A stretch of DNA of 47,606 bases from an uncultured Erysipelotrichaceae bacterium (GTDB lineage Bacteria > Bacillota_I > Bacilli_A > RF39 > UBA660). The stretch spans positions 71,849 to 119,454 of the forward strand of contig CACZXL010000003.1 of the NCBI GenBank assembly GCA_902785135.1, read 5' to 3'. Made by a program: the position numbers and the translations under genes. The notes under the pieces were generated by a model. That model was not told where the DNA came from. It searched no databases and was given only the letters and a program-made list of their open reading frames with translations. Numbering within the stretch: position 1 is the stretch's first letter; each line of letters opens with the position of its first letter. Of the stretch, positions 18,170-27,600 are shown piece by piece.

Positions 18170-18922
18170 ATGGGGAAGAAAAATGTTTTAGTAGTAGAAG
18201 ATAATTTGAATTTTATTAAGATAATAGAAAATTATTTTAAAGATAATGATTCTGTTTGTATTAGTTATAAAGCAAATAATGGAGAAGAGGGTATAGAATT
18301 ACTAAAAAAGAATAAAGATAATATTGATATTGTTTTATTAGATTTAGTTATGCCTAAAAAAGATGGTTTATTCTTTTTAGATGAAATGAGAAAATTGAAT
18401 ATTAATAAAGATATTATAGTTATGACTTCTTTTAATTCAGATAATGTTATTAGAAGAATATGTAATTATGGTATTCATTATTATATGTTAAAACCATTTG
18501 AAATGATAGATTTAGAAGATAGAATAAATGGTATAGGTGATGTATCTGTAAATTTTGATACTGAAGCAAAAGATTTAAAGATTAGTTTAACAAAGTTACT
18601 TCATGAATTAGGAATGCCTTCACATATTAAAGGATATGAGTATATAAGAGAGGGTATAATTCTTTTATATAATGATCCTAGTATAATTGGAGGTATAACA
18701 AAAGAATTATATCCTGAGATCGCAGAAAAATATAATACATCAGTTTCAAGAGTAGAACGCGCAATTCGTCACGCAATAGAGGTAAGTTGGAATAGAGGTA
18801 ATCTAGATTTAATGGAAGAAGTATTTGGTCATAGTGTAGATTATGATAAGGCTAAACCTACTAATAGTGAATTTATAGTAACAGTTGCGGATAAATTAAA
18901 ATTAGAATATCAATTGTCATAA
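18170..18922 (+). CDS. spo0A: Sporulation master response regulator Spo0A
   Basis: The product has 250 residues against about 267 in Bacillus. The receiver domain has VVEDN, phospho-acceptor Asp58 in LLDLVMP and the switch Lys in LKPFE. The C-terminal DNA-binding domain has [21 protein letters not shown] and the highly conserved [18 protein letters not shown] recognition helix region, which is diagnostic of Spo0A. It commits the cell to endospore formation when phosphorylated. spoIVB, the usual upstream neighbour in Bacillus, is absent; a glycosyltransferase precedes and a sortase follows. The Spo0A-box-like site upstream suggests autoregulation. Confidence 0.96.
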   Translation: MGKKNVLVVEDNLNFIKIIENYFKDNDSVCISYKANNGEEGIELLKKNKDNIDIVLLDLVMPKKDGLFFLDEMRKLNINKDIIVMTSFNSDNVIRRICNYGIHYYMLKPFEMIDLEDRINGIGDVSVNFDTEAKDLKISLTKLLHELGMPSHIKGYEYIREGIILLYNDPSIIGGITKELYPEIAEKYNTSVSRVERAIRHAIEVSWNRGNLDLMEEVFGHSVDYDKAKPTNSEFIVTVADKLKLEYQLS

Positions 18923-18998
18923 GGTGTACACATTTATAAATATTATTGAAAAAATAGGTGATATGTGTTACTATTTAGTATGATAGGAGTAAAAAAGT

Positions 18999-19595
18999 AT
19001 GGTTAAAAAGGCAATTAATATATTGATATTTTTATTTATTTTTTCATTATATTTTGTATCTTTTTTAATGATATATGATACTTTTAGAGAAAGAAAACTA
19101 AAAGGTTTAGAAAATGATGCACTTGATCAATTTGATAAACAAGTGAAAATTCAAAAGAAACCAGAAGAAGTTGAAAATGTAGATGGTGAAACTATTAGTT
19201 ATGGAAGGTATACTATATTAGGAAAGATAGAGATTCCAAAAGTAGGATTTACATCAGTTATTATAAAAGAATATACATATAACGCAATGAATGTAGGTGT
19301 TATTAAATCATATGGAGCTGATTTAAATGAACCTGGTGGGACTGTTTTTGTAGGTCATAACTTTAGAGGAAGAAGTTTATTTATGTATAGTATAAATAGA
19401 CTTAGTAATGGAGATAAGATTTATATAACAGATACTGCAGGTAGAAAGATGGAATATACAGTTTATGAAGTTTTAAGAAATGTTAATCCATCAGATACAT
19501 CATTATATAAGGAATATGATGGTTTTAATATTACACTTATTACTTGTGAAGATGATGATGGTAAATCAAGAATAGTAGTAAAAGCGAGAGCGTAA
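18999..19595 (+). CDS. Sortase (membrane cysteine transpeptidase)
   Basis: The product has 198 residues. An N-terminal membrane anchor (6-26) precedes the sortase beta-barrel. The catalytic residues are His120 (VGHNF), Cys183 (TLITCE) and Arg191. TLITC resembles the class D/E pattern. It cleaves an LPxTG-like motif and links proteins to peptidoglycan or to each other. No LPxTG substrate is seen in the window. It follows spo0A by 76 bp; a weak TATGAT (18979-18984) may be its own -10. Confidence 0.92.
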   Translation: MVKKAINILIFLFIFSLYFVSFLMIYDTFRERKLKGLENDALDQFDKQVKIQKKPEEVENVDGETISYGRYTILGKIEIPKVGFTSVIIKEYTYNAMNVGVIKSYGADLNEPGGTVFVGHNFRGRSLFMYSINRLSNGDKIYITDTAGRKMEYTVYEVLRNVNPSDTSLYKEYDGFNITLITCEDDDGKSRIVVKARA

Positions 19596-19629
19596 TAAAG
19601 ATAATTCATAGATTATCTTTATTTTTTTT
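19594..19629 (+). terminator. Terminator after the sortase gene
   Basis: A 12-bp stem AATAAAGATAAT/ATTATCTTTATT begins inside the stop codon and is followed by a T run. Confidence 0.85.
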
Positions 19630-19637
19630 GCTATAAT
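19629..19637 (+). promoter_or_regulatory. Extended -10 promoter of the M16 gene pair
   Basis: TGCTATAAT begins at the last T of the terminator run. Confidence 0.55.
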
Positions 19638-19687
19638 TATAGGGGATATTATTAAAAGAATGGTTAATATAATTATTGGAGGTTCAT

Positions 19688-20941
19688 ATGAAGTATAAAG
19701 AAATAAAGTGTAATAATTATAATATATATTTAATAAAAACAAGTAAATTTAAAACAATAAATATAAGTACAGTTATTATAAATGACTATACTAAAGAAGA
19801 AATAACTAAGAATAAGTTTATATCTGAATACTTAATTAATAGTAATAATGATGCGAAAAATGAAGTATTAATGAGTAAAAAGTATATGGATTTATATGAG
19901 CCTAGTTTATTTATAAATGATTATTATTCTGATAAACATAATATGATATGTAGTACTACTTTTTTAAATGAAAAATATACTGAAAAAGGAATGAATAAAA
20001 AGACTATAGATTTTTATTATAATATTATTTTTAATCCAAATATCGAAGATGATATGTTTGAAAGTAATAATTTTAATATTATTAAAAATAAACTATTCTC
20101 TTGGTATAAAATGGATGAAGAAGATTCAGGTAGTATGGCATATTTTTCTTCATTATCAAATATTAGTGATGATATTCCTATAAAAATAGATACAAGAGGA
20201 TCTTTAGAAGATTTATTAAAAATAGATAGAGAAAAATTAAAGAAATATTATTTTAATAAATTAAATAATAGTATGTTTAATGTATTTGTTGTAGGTGATT
20301 ATGATGATGAATTAATTGATTCTATTAAAAATAATCTAGATAATAAAGTAAATGATATTAAATATAAATTAAATAATATTTTTGATGTAACAGATGTTAA
20401 AGAAGTTAATACAGTTATTGAAGAAAAAAACTTTAATCAATCTATAATATATTTAATATATAAAGTAATAGGTATGACAAAAAGAGAAAGATATTATGTA
20501 TTACCTGTTTTAAATAATATATTAGGAGGAAGTTCTGCAAAATTATTTAATAATGTTAGAGAAAAAAATTCACTTGCGTATTATGCATATTCAAATACAT
20601 CTATGAGTAATAATATACTATATATGTATGCAGGTATCTCTAAAGAAAATTATGAAAAATGTTCTTCTTTAATGAAGGAACAATTAAAAGAAATAATTGA
20701 TGGTAATATAACAGACCAAGAATTAAATAACGCTAAAAATTCTTTAGATTCAGGAATACTTAGTCAATATGACAATATAGGTTCAATTAATAATAATTTA
20801 AAATCTGTAGTGTTATTTAATATGCCTTCTATGGAAGAATTAGAAGAAGGTTATAAGACAGTTACTAAAGAAGAAATAATAGATTTAAGTAAGAAAATAA
20901 AACAAGATGTAGAATATTTATTAAAGGGGGTTAAAGAATGA
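19688..20941 (+). CDS. M16-family protein without zinc site (YmfF-like)
   Basis: Start ATG 19688 has GGAGG upstream, so I prefer it to the in-frame TTG at 19676. The product has 417 residues. It has the two-lobed M16 layout with LNNILGGSSAKLFNNVREKNSLAYY in its C-terminal half, the substrate-side R/Y motif, but lacks the HXXEH zinc motif. M16 enzymes often pair an active with an inactive subunit, and the next gene, overlapping by four bases, supplies HFLEH. The pair matches Bacillus ymfF-ymfH in order. The substrate is unknown. Confidence 0.85.
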   Translation: MKYKEIKCNNYNIYLIKTSKFKTINISTVIINDYTKEEITKNKFISEYLINSNNDAKNEVLMSKKYMDLYEPSLFINDYYSDKHNMICSTTFLNEKYTEKGMNKKTIDFYYNIIFNPNIEDDMFESNNFNIIKNKLFSWYKMDEEDSGSMAYFSSLSNISDDIPIKIDTRGSLEDLLKIDREKLKKYYFNKLNNSMFNVFVVGDYDDELIDSIKNNLDNKVNDIKYKLNNIFDVTDVKEVNTVIEEKNFNQSIIYLIYKVIGMTKRERYYVLPVLNNILGGSSAKLFNNVREKNSLAYYAYSNTSMSNNILYMYAGISKENYEKCSSLMKEQLKEIIDGNITDQELNNAKNSLDSGILSQYDNIGSINNNLKSVVLFNMPSMEELEEGYKTVTKEEIIDLSKKIKQDVEYLLKGVKE

Positions 20942-22224
20942 AATATATTGATTTAGATATAGTTAATGAAAAAATACTATATGATAAACTAGATAATGGT
21001 TTAGATGTATATATTATTAGAAAAAAAGATTTTAATCTTAATTTTGCCTCTTTTATTACTAAATTTGGTGGAATTGATATAGAGTTTATTCCGATAGATG
21101 AAAAAGAATATGTTAAGATGCCTGCGGGTATTGCGCACTTTCTAGAACACAAATTATTTGAACAAGAAAAAGATCCTCAAGTTCATGAATTTTATAAAAA
21201 GAGTGGAACATACGTAAATGCGATGACAGGTTATAAAAGAACTAAATATATTTTTAAAGGTCCAAGTAATTTTAAAGAAAATCTTGAATACTTATTAGAT
21301 TTTGTTCAATCACCTTATTTCACTGATAAAAATATTGAAAAAGAAAAAGGAATAATAATTGAAGAAGCTAATATGTGTTTAGATGATAAAAATAGATTAT
21401 TTAATGAAACTATTATGAAGAATCTATACAAAGAAGTACCTTTTTATAATAAAGTAATAGGTGAAATAGAAGACATTAAATCAATTACTAAAGAAGATAT
21501 TTATAAGTGTTATAATTCTTTTTATCATCCTTCTAATATGGGATTATTAGTAGTAACAAATGAAAATGAAGAAGAAGTATTAGAATTAATTAAGAGTAAT
21601 CAATCTAAAAAGAATTATGAAAAAGATTTCATTATAAAAAGAAAAGAATATAATGAAGATGATAGTGTTAGAAAAGAATATGAAGAAATAATAACAGATG
21701 TTACTCAAACAAGAGTAGGATATTCACTTAAATTTAAATTAGATAATTTTAAAGCAAGTAGAAGAGAAGTATTTGATTATTTATATATATTATTTGGTAT
21801 ATTAGTAGGTAATTTATCTAATTTTAATTTATCTTTAAAAGAACAAGATATAATTACAAATGATATAGGTTATTATATAGATAATTATTCATCAGAAACA
21901 GATGATATTATTACAGTACATTTCTATGGATTGACTGAAAATTCAAAACTATTTATTGAATTATTAGAGCAACAATTATTAAGTAAGAATTATACAGAAG
22001 AAGATTTTGATTTATATAAGAAAAATATTATTTCTGATTTTTATTATTGCTTTAATAGCGTTAATGGAATTATGTCATTTATGATGAGTGAATATGAATT
22101 AGAAGGAAAAATAGATAATAAAGTTATTGAAATTGAGAAAAATTTAAATTATAAAGACTTTATTAAAGTGACAGATAATATTAATTTAAATAATAAATCA
22201 GTAGTGGTTATGAAAGGAGAATAA
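20938..22224 (+). CDS. M16-family zinc peptidase (YmfH-like)
   Basis: The product has 428 residues. The inverted zinc motif HFLEH (His67-His71) lies in GIAHFLEHKLFE, with the distal Glu in GIIIEEANMCLDD. This is the catalytic partner of the preceding protein; the four-base overlap supports coupled translation in equal amounts. An ABC exporter follows one base later. M16 pairs next to exporters sometimes process peptides, so a peptide-maturation role is possible but unproven. Confidence 0.9.
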   Translation: MKYIDLDIVNEKILYDKLDNGLDVYIIRKKDFNLNFASFITKFGGIDIEFIPIDEKEYVKMPAGIAHFLEHKLFEQEKDPQVHEFYKKSGTYVNAMTGYKRTKYIFKGPSNFKENLEYLLDFVQSPYFTDKNIEKEKGIIIEEANMCLDDKNRLFNETIMKNLYKEVPFYNKVIGEIEDIKSITKEDIYKCYNSFYHPSNMGLLVVTNENEEEVLELIKSNQSKKNYEKDFIIKRKEYNEDDSVRKEYEEIITDVTQTRVGYSLKFKLDNFKASRREVFDYLYILFGILVGNLSNFNLSLKEQDIITNDIGYYIDNYSSETDDIITVHFYGLTENSKLFIELLEQQLLSKNYTEEDFDLYKKNIISDFYYCFNSVNGIMSFMMSEYELEGKIDNKVIEIEKNLNYKDFIKVTDNINLNNKSVVVMKGE

Positions 22225-22225
22225 T

Positions 22226-23119
22226 ATGTTAAAAGTTAATAATGTAAGTAAATATTACGGGTCCTTTTTAGCGGTAGATAATCTATCTTTTGAAGTAAAA
22301 GAAGGCGAAATATTTGGTCTTTTAGGAGAAAATGGCGCAGGTAAAACAACAACATTTAGAATGATATTAAATTTACTAGAACCAAGTAGTGGATCAATAA
22401 CTCTAAACAATAAAAAAATAGATTATAGCGCTACTGATAAAATAGGTTATTTAACAGAAGAAAGAAGTCTATTATTAAAACTAACAGTAAAAGAATTAAT
22501 TCATTATTATGCTTCTTTAAAGAGTATGAGTCCTGATAAGATAGATAGAGAATTAGATTATTATTTAGATAGATTTGGTATAAAAGAATATAAGAATAAA
22601 AAAATAAAAGAATTATCAAAAGGAAATGCTCAAAAAATACAATTTATTTCTTCTATTATTCATAAACCAAAACTATTAATATTAGATGAACCATTTAGTG
22701 GATTAGATCCAATTAATACAAATCTATTTATTGAAGTAATAAAAGAATTAAAAGAACAAGGAACAATCATTATATTCTCATCTCATCAAATGAATAATGT
22801 AGAACTATTCTGTGAAAAATTAATTATATTATCACATGGAAAAACAATAGTATCTGGTTATTTAGATGAAATAAAAAATAGATATAAAGAAAGAAAAATC
22901 ATATTAAAAGCAAATACTAGTATTAAAGAATTAAGTGAAATTAAAAATATTAATAAAGTAGAAAAAAATGCTGATCATTATGAGTTATATATTGATGATG
23001 AAAAATATGTTCAAGATATTTTCAAAAGTATATCTAGTTTAAAAAATGTAACTAAGTTTGAAGTAGTTCAACTATCTCTAAATGAAATATTTATAAAGGA
23101 GGTAGAAAAAAATGCGTAA
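22226..23119 (+). CDS. ABC transporter ATP-binding protein (NatA-like)
   Basis: The product has 297 residues. Walker A GENGAGKTTT, signature LSKGNAQKI, Walker B LLILDEPFSGLDP and switch His in SSHQMNN are all intact. The C-terminal 80 residues resemble the DUF4162 extension of NatA/YhaQ-type subunits. It powers the permease encoded by the overlapping next gene. The exported substrate (Na+, drug, peptide) cannot be decided. Confidence 0.92.
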   Translation: MLKVNNVSKYYGSFLAVDNLSFEVKEGEIFGLLGENGAGKTTTFRMILNLLEPSSGSITLNNKKIDYSATDKIGYLTEERSLLLKLTVKELIHYYASLKSMSPDKIDRELDYYLDRFGIKEYKNKKIKELSKGNAQKIQFISSIIHKPKLLILDEPFSGLDPINTNLFIEVIKELKEQGTIIIFSSHQMNNVELFCEKLIILSHGKTIVSGYLDEIKNRYKERKIILKANTSIKELSEIKNINKVEKNADHYELYIDDEKYVQDIFKSISSLKNVTKFEVVQLSLNEIFIKEVEKNA

Positions 23120-24398
23120 TAAGTTTTGGTTTTTAACAAAGATCAGTTTCTTTAAAAAAATAAAAAATAAAACTTTTATAATTGTTAACATATTATTATT
23201 TATTATTTTAGTATCTTTAACTAATATAGATTCTATAATTAATTTCTTTGGTGGAGATTTTAAAAAATCAAATAATATAATGCTTGTAGATTATACAAAT
23301 AGTTTCTATGATAGATTTGATGAAAAAATGTCTAATAATCCTGTTAATACTTTTAATTATAAATTAACTAGATATTATGATGAAGAAAGTGCTAGAAAAA
23401 AGATTAAATCTGATAATGATTTATTATTAATTGTTAAGGATGATATTCAAAATACTATTAGTGTTAAATTAGTAACATACGGATATATTAATACTACTTT
23501 ATATGGAACATTAGAATCTATATCTAATGATATTAAGAAAGAATTATCCTTGAAGAGTTTAAATCTAGATAAAACTAAACTTAACTCGGTAACAAGTAAT
23601 ATAGAATTAACAAGAGAGTTCATAAATGGAAAAAAGAACGAAAAAGAAGAAAAGAATAATTTACTTTTAACATTATTTTTTCCAATATTGATCTTACCAT
23701 TTTTCTTATTAACGGTAACTGTTATTCAAATGATAGGTGCAGAGATTAATGAAGAAAAATCTACAAGAAGTATGGAAATAATAATATCAAATGTTTCTGC
23801 TAAAACTCATTTCTTTTCTAAAGTTTTGGCAACAAATGTTTTTGTGTTTGTTCAGACTATATTGTTATTTGTTTATTCTAGTATAGGGTTATTATTAAGA
23901 CCGACTAATCTTGATATTAATACACTTAGTTCTAGTCTTAATGGAGTAGATTTGAATCTAGATCTATCTGTTTTATCAAAGATGATCAGTGCTGTTCCTG
24001 TAGCAGTTGTATTAATGATTATAACTATATTTGCATATTCATTGCTTGCTGGTATTTTGGCATCAGTTACTACTAATATGGAAGACTTTCAACAAATGCA
24101 AATGCCAATAGTTATTATTATGTTAATATCGTTCTATTTATCATTAGCGAGTGCGATGTTTAATGGATCTTTATTTATTAGAATACTATCATATATTCCA
24201 TTTGTTTCATCTATTTTATCACCTTGTTTGTATTTGACTGGTGTATTAGGTATAAAAGATGTTATAATATCGATAGTTCTTATGATTATTGTTGTATTTA
24301 TATTAATTAGATATGGTTTAAGAATCTATAAGAATGGTATTCTTAATTATTCAAGTAATAAACTATGGAAAAAAATATTTAAGTCTATTAAAGAGTAA
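23112..24398 (+). CDS. ABC-2-type permease (NatB/YhaP-like)
   Basis: The product has 428 residues and overlaps the ATPase gene by 8 bases, with GGAGG before the ATG. One N-terminal membrane segment, an extracytoplasmic domain of about 140 residues and five or six C-terminal membrane segments follow the ABC-2 pattern. GAEINEEKSTRSMEIIISNVSAKTHFF is the typical coupling-helix region of NatB/YhaP proteins. It forms an exporter with the preceding subunit. Confidence 0.88.
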   Translation: MRNKFWFLTKISFFKKIKNKTFIIVNILLFIILVSLTNIDSIINFFGGDFKKSNNIMLVDYTNSFYDRFDEKMSNNPVNTFNYKLTRYYDEESARKKIKSDNDLLLIVKDDIQNTISVKLVTYGYINTTLYGTLESISNDIKKELSLKSLNLDKTKLNSVTSNIELTREFINGKKNEKEEKNNLLLTLFFPILILPFFLLTVTVIQMIGAEINEEKSTRSMEIIISNVSAKTHFFSKVLATNVFVFVQTILLFVYSSIGLLLRPTNLDINTLSSSLNGVDLNLDLSVLSKMISAVPVAVVLMIITIFAYSLLAGILASVTTNMEDFQQMQMPIVIIMLISFYLSLASAMFNGSLFIRILSYIPFVSSILSPCLYLTGVLGIKDVIISIVLMIIVVFILIRYGLRIYKNGILNYSSNKLWKKIFKSIKE

Positions 24399-24414
24399 TC
24401 TTTGATAGATTTCT

Positions 24415-24491
24415 GTTCTCGTAGCTCAGTAGGATAGAGCAATCGCCTCCTAAGCGATAGGTCGGCAGTTCGATTCTGCCCGAGAACACCA
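24415..24491 (+). tRNA. tRNA-Arg (anticodon CCT)
   Basis: Acceptor GTTCTCG pairs with CGAGAAC, the D arm has GTAGCTCAGT, the anticodon stem ATCGC/GCGAT encloses loop CTCCTAA (anticodon CCT at 24449-24451), and the T arm has GTTCGATTC. CCA is encoded. It reads the AGG codon, rare here beside AGA. Confidence 0.95.
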
Positions 24492-24501
24492 TAAAAAAGA
24501 T

Positions 24502-24533
24502 AAAACTTATGCTTAATAAAGCATAAGTTTTTT
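24502..24533 (+). terminator. Terminator after the tRNA gene
   Basis: A 13-bp stem AAAACTTATGCTT/AAGCATAAGTTTT with a four-base loop ends in Ts. Confidence 0.85.
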
Positions 24534-24543
24534 AATATTTAAA

Positions 24544-24573
24544 TTGACAATTAAGTTTAAAAAACGATATAAT
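24544..24573 (+). promoter_or_regulatory. Consensus sigma-A promoter of essC
   Basis: TTGACA (24544-24549), 18 nt, TATAAT (24568-24573). This is one of few promoters in the window with a full -35. Confidence 0.8.
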
Positions 24574-24622
24574 ATTATATATATAATAAATAATAAAAAA
24601 GAATAGAAAGAGGGGATCCTCT

Positions 24623-27600
24623 ATGAAGATTACATTGATCAAGGAAGAAAAATTGTTAGAGTATAAATTGCCTGATCGAGTAGAAGGTAATTTATGGCTA
24701 AATGAGATTGATAATAATGGAATCGATAGAAATATTATAAACGTAGAAGCTAGTCCTGATGGAAAATGGAGATTAATAAGTAATACAGATTATTACATTA
24801 CAGACGGAAGTAAAAGAATTCCTTTTGCGCAATTAGATGAAAGAAATATGTTAGTTATTAATCATGCATATTCTTATAATAGTCTTTATTTATTTACTAG
24901 TCCTATATATGAAGATAGTATAAGATATTATCTATGTGATGATGAGATTAATTTAGGAATAAGCATAGGTAGAAGTGCCCAAGCAACTATAAGCTATAAT
25001 TTAGATTTTTTAAACGATATAGATTTAACTATTAAAAAAGAAGATAATAAAATATTTATTACTAATTCAAATGAAAAGTTCCCAACTTTTATTAACGGTA
25101 CTATTTTAGATAATAAAGAAGAATTAAATATTGGTGATTCAGTATTTCATATGGGATTAAGAATAGTATTATTAAATATAAATGGTAATAATGTTATTGG
25201 TTTTAGTAATCCATTTAATAATATAACTACATATATGAAAGAATATATTCTTAAAGAACCTGTAATGATGGTAGAAGAAGATAATGAAATAGAAAAAGAT
25301 ATGGAATTATATTCTCAAGATGATTATTTTTATAGAAAACCAAGATTTACTTATAAAACAGATGAATTAAATATTAATATTGATACACCTCCAACTAAGA
25401 ATGAATCAGAAGAGATGCCAGCAATATTAACTATTGGACCAATGCTTACAATGAGTATGACATCTGTATTAACTTTTTATACAACTATGAATAATATTAA
25501 TAATGGTAATCAGAGTGTTAAACAAGCATTACCACAATTAGTTATGAGTGGTGCAATGATGCTTAGTTTCTTTTTATGGCCAATGGTAACTAATGCGTTT
25601 ACAAAGCATTTAAGAAGAAAAAGAGAAAAGAAAAGACAACAGAAATATACAGAGTACATTAATTCTATAAAGTCAAAGATTATGGAAGAGAAAAAAGTTC
25701 AGGAAGATGCCATGAACAAGAGTTATCCTAGTTTACAATTTACTGAACAAGTAATAAATGAAAGACAGGATAGATTATGGGAAAAGAGATATTATGATGA
25801 AGATTTCTTAACTGTTAGTTTGGGAACAGGCACTCTTCCAATGAAAATAAATGTAGGTTTTCCAGAAGAACATTTTTCAATGAGTGAAGATAAGCTATTG
25901 GATAAAATGAGAGAATTACAAAACAATAAGATTAATCTTGAAAATGTTCCAATACCATTTTCTTTAAAAGAAAATTATATTTGTGCAGTTGTAGGAAAAG
26001 AAAAATTACAAAAGAAAATAATAGATAATATAATGTTACAAATAATGGGATACCATAGTTATGAATCTTTAAAAGTAGCAGTATTTACATCAAGAGATAA
26101 ACAAAAGAATTGGGAAAAATATAAAACATTACCTCATATATGGTCTAATGATAAGAGATTTAGATTTTTTGCAACTGATGATCAAGAATATAAAGAGATA
26201 ACATATATATTAGATAAAGTATACAATGAGAGAATGGAAGAAATAAAAAATAATGATAAAGAGATTAATTATAATCCTTCATTCTTATTAATTGTTGATA
26301 CTTATACTGCGGTTAGAAATTTAGATTTATTTAATCATTTAATTAATTCTAATAAATATATTGGATTTAGTATTTTAATATTAAATGATAGAATTTCTAA
26401 TCTGCCAGATCAATGCCAAACATTTATTGAGTTAGATGATGTTGAATCAAAAATTTCTAAGAATGTATCAAATAGTGAAAGTCAAAAGTTTAAAATTGAT
26501 CTTTCATCATATAACATTAATAAATGTATTAGTGATATTGCTAATACACCATTGGAACTACGTGATGAAGGAGAAGGGGCAATTCCTAAAAAAGTTGGTT
26601 TCTTAGAAATGTATGGCTTAGGAAAAATAGAACAATTTAATTCTAAGAGTAGATGGGAAGAAAATACTCCAATTATGAATATGTCTGCATTGGTAGGTAT
26701 AGGAAATAATGGTGAAAAGATTAGTTTGGATTTACATGAAAAATATCATGGACCACATGGACTTATTGCAGGTATGACTGGATCAGGTAAGTCTGAATTT
26801 ATAATTACTTATATTTTATCTTTAGCAGTAAACTATCATCCAGAAGAAGTACAATTTATATTAATAGACTATAAAGGTGGAGGTCTAGCTGGAGCTTTTG
26901 AAAATCAAAGTTTAGGATTTAAGCTTCCTCATTTAGTTGGTGTTATTACTAACTTAGATAAGAATGAGATTAATAGATCTTTAGCATCAATAGAATCAGA
27001 ATTAAAGAGAAGACAAGCTTTATTTAATAAGGCTAGAGAAATAAGTGAAGAAAGTACAATTGATATTTATAAGTATCAAGAGATGTATAGAAATGGTGTG
27101 GTTGATGAACCTGTTTCTCATTTGTTAATTATTGCAGATGAGTTTGCTGAGTTAAAAACACAGCAACCAGAATTTATGGATCAATTAATATCTACTGCAA
27201 GAATTGGTCGTTCTTTAGGAGTACATTTGATACTTGCGACACAAAAACCAAGTGGTGTTGTTGATTCACAAATATGGTCTAATACAAGATTTAGAGTATG
27301 TTTAAGAGTTCAAGAAAAGAGTGACTCAACAGAAGTTATTAAAAGACCAGATGCAGCTTATTTAACTCAAACTGGTAGATTCTATTTACAAGTTGGTTTT
27401 GATGAAATATTTGTACTTGGACAATCTGCTTGGACAGGAGGAAAATATCTTCCATCAGATAGTATTAAAAAGAATATAGATACTTCAGTAGATTTTATTA
27501 ATAATATTGGTTATATAACAAAATCTATTGAAACTAAGAAAGAAGTAAAAACTAAGGTTAATCTAGGTGAGGAATTAATAAATATTGTTAAATATTTATC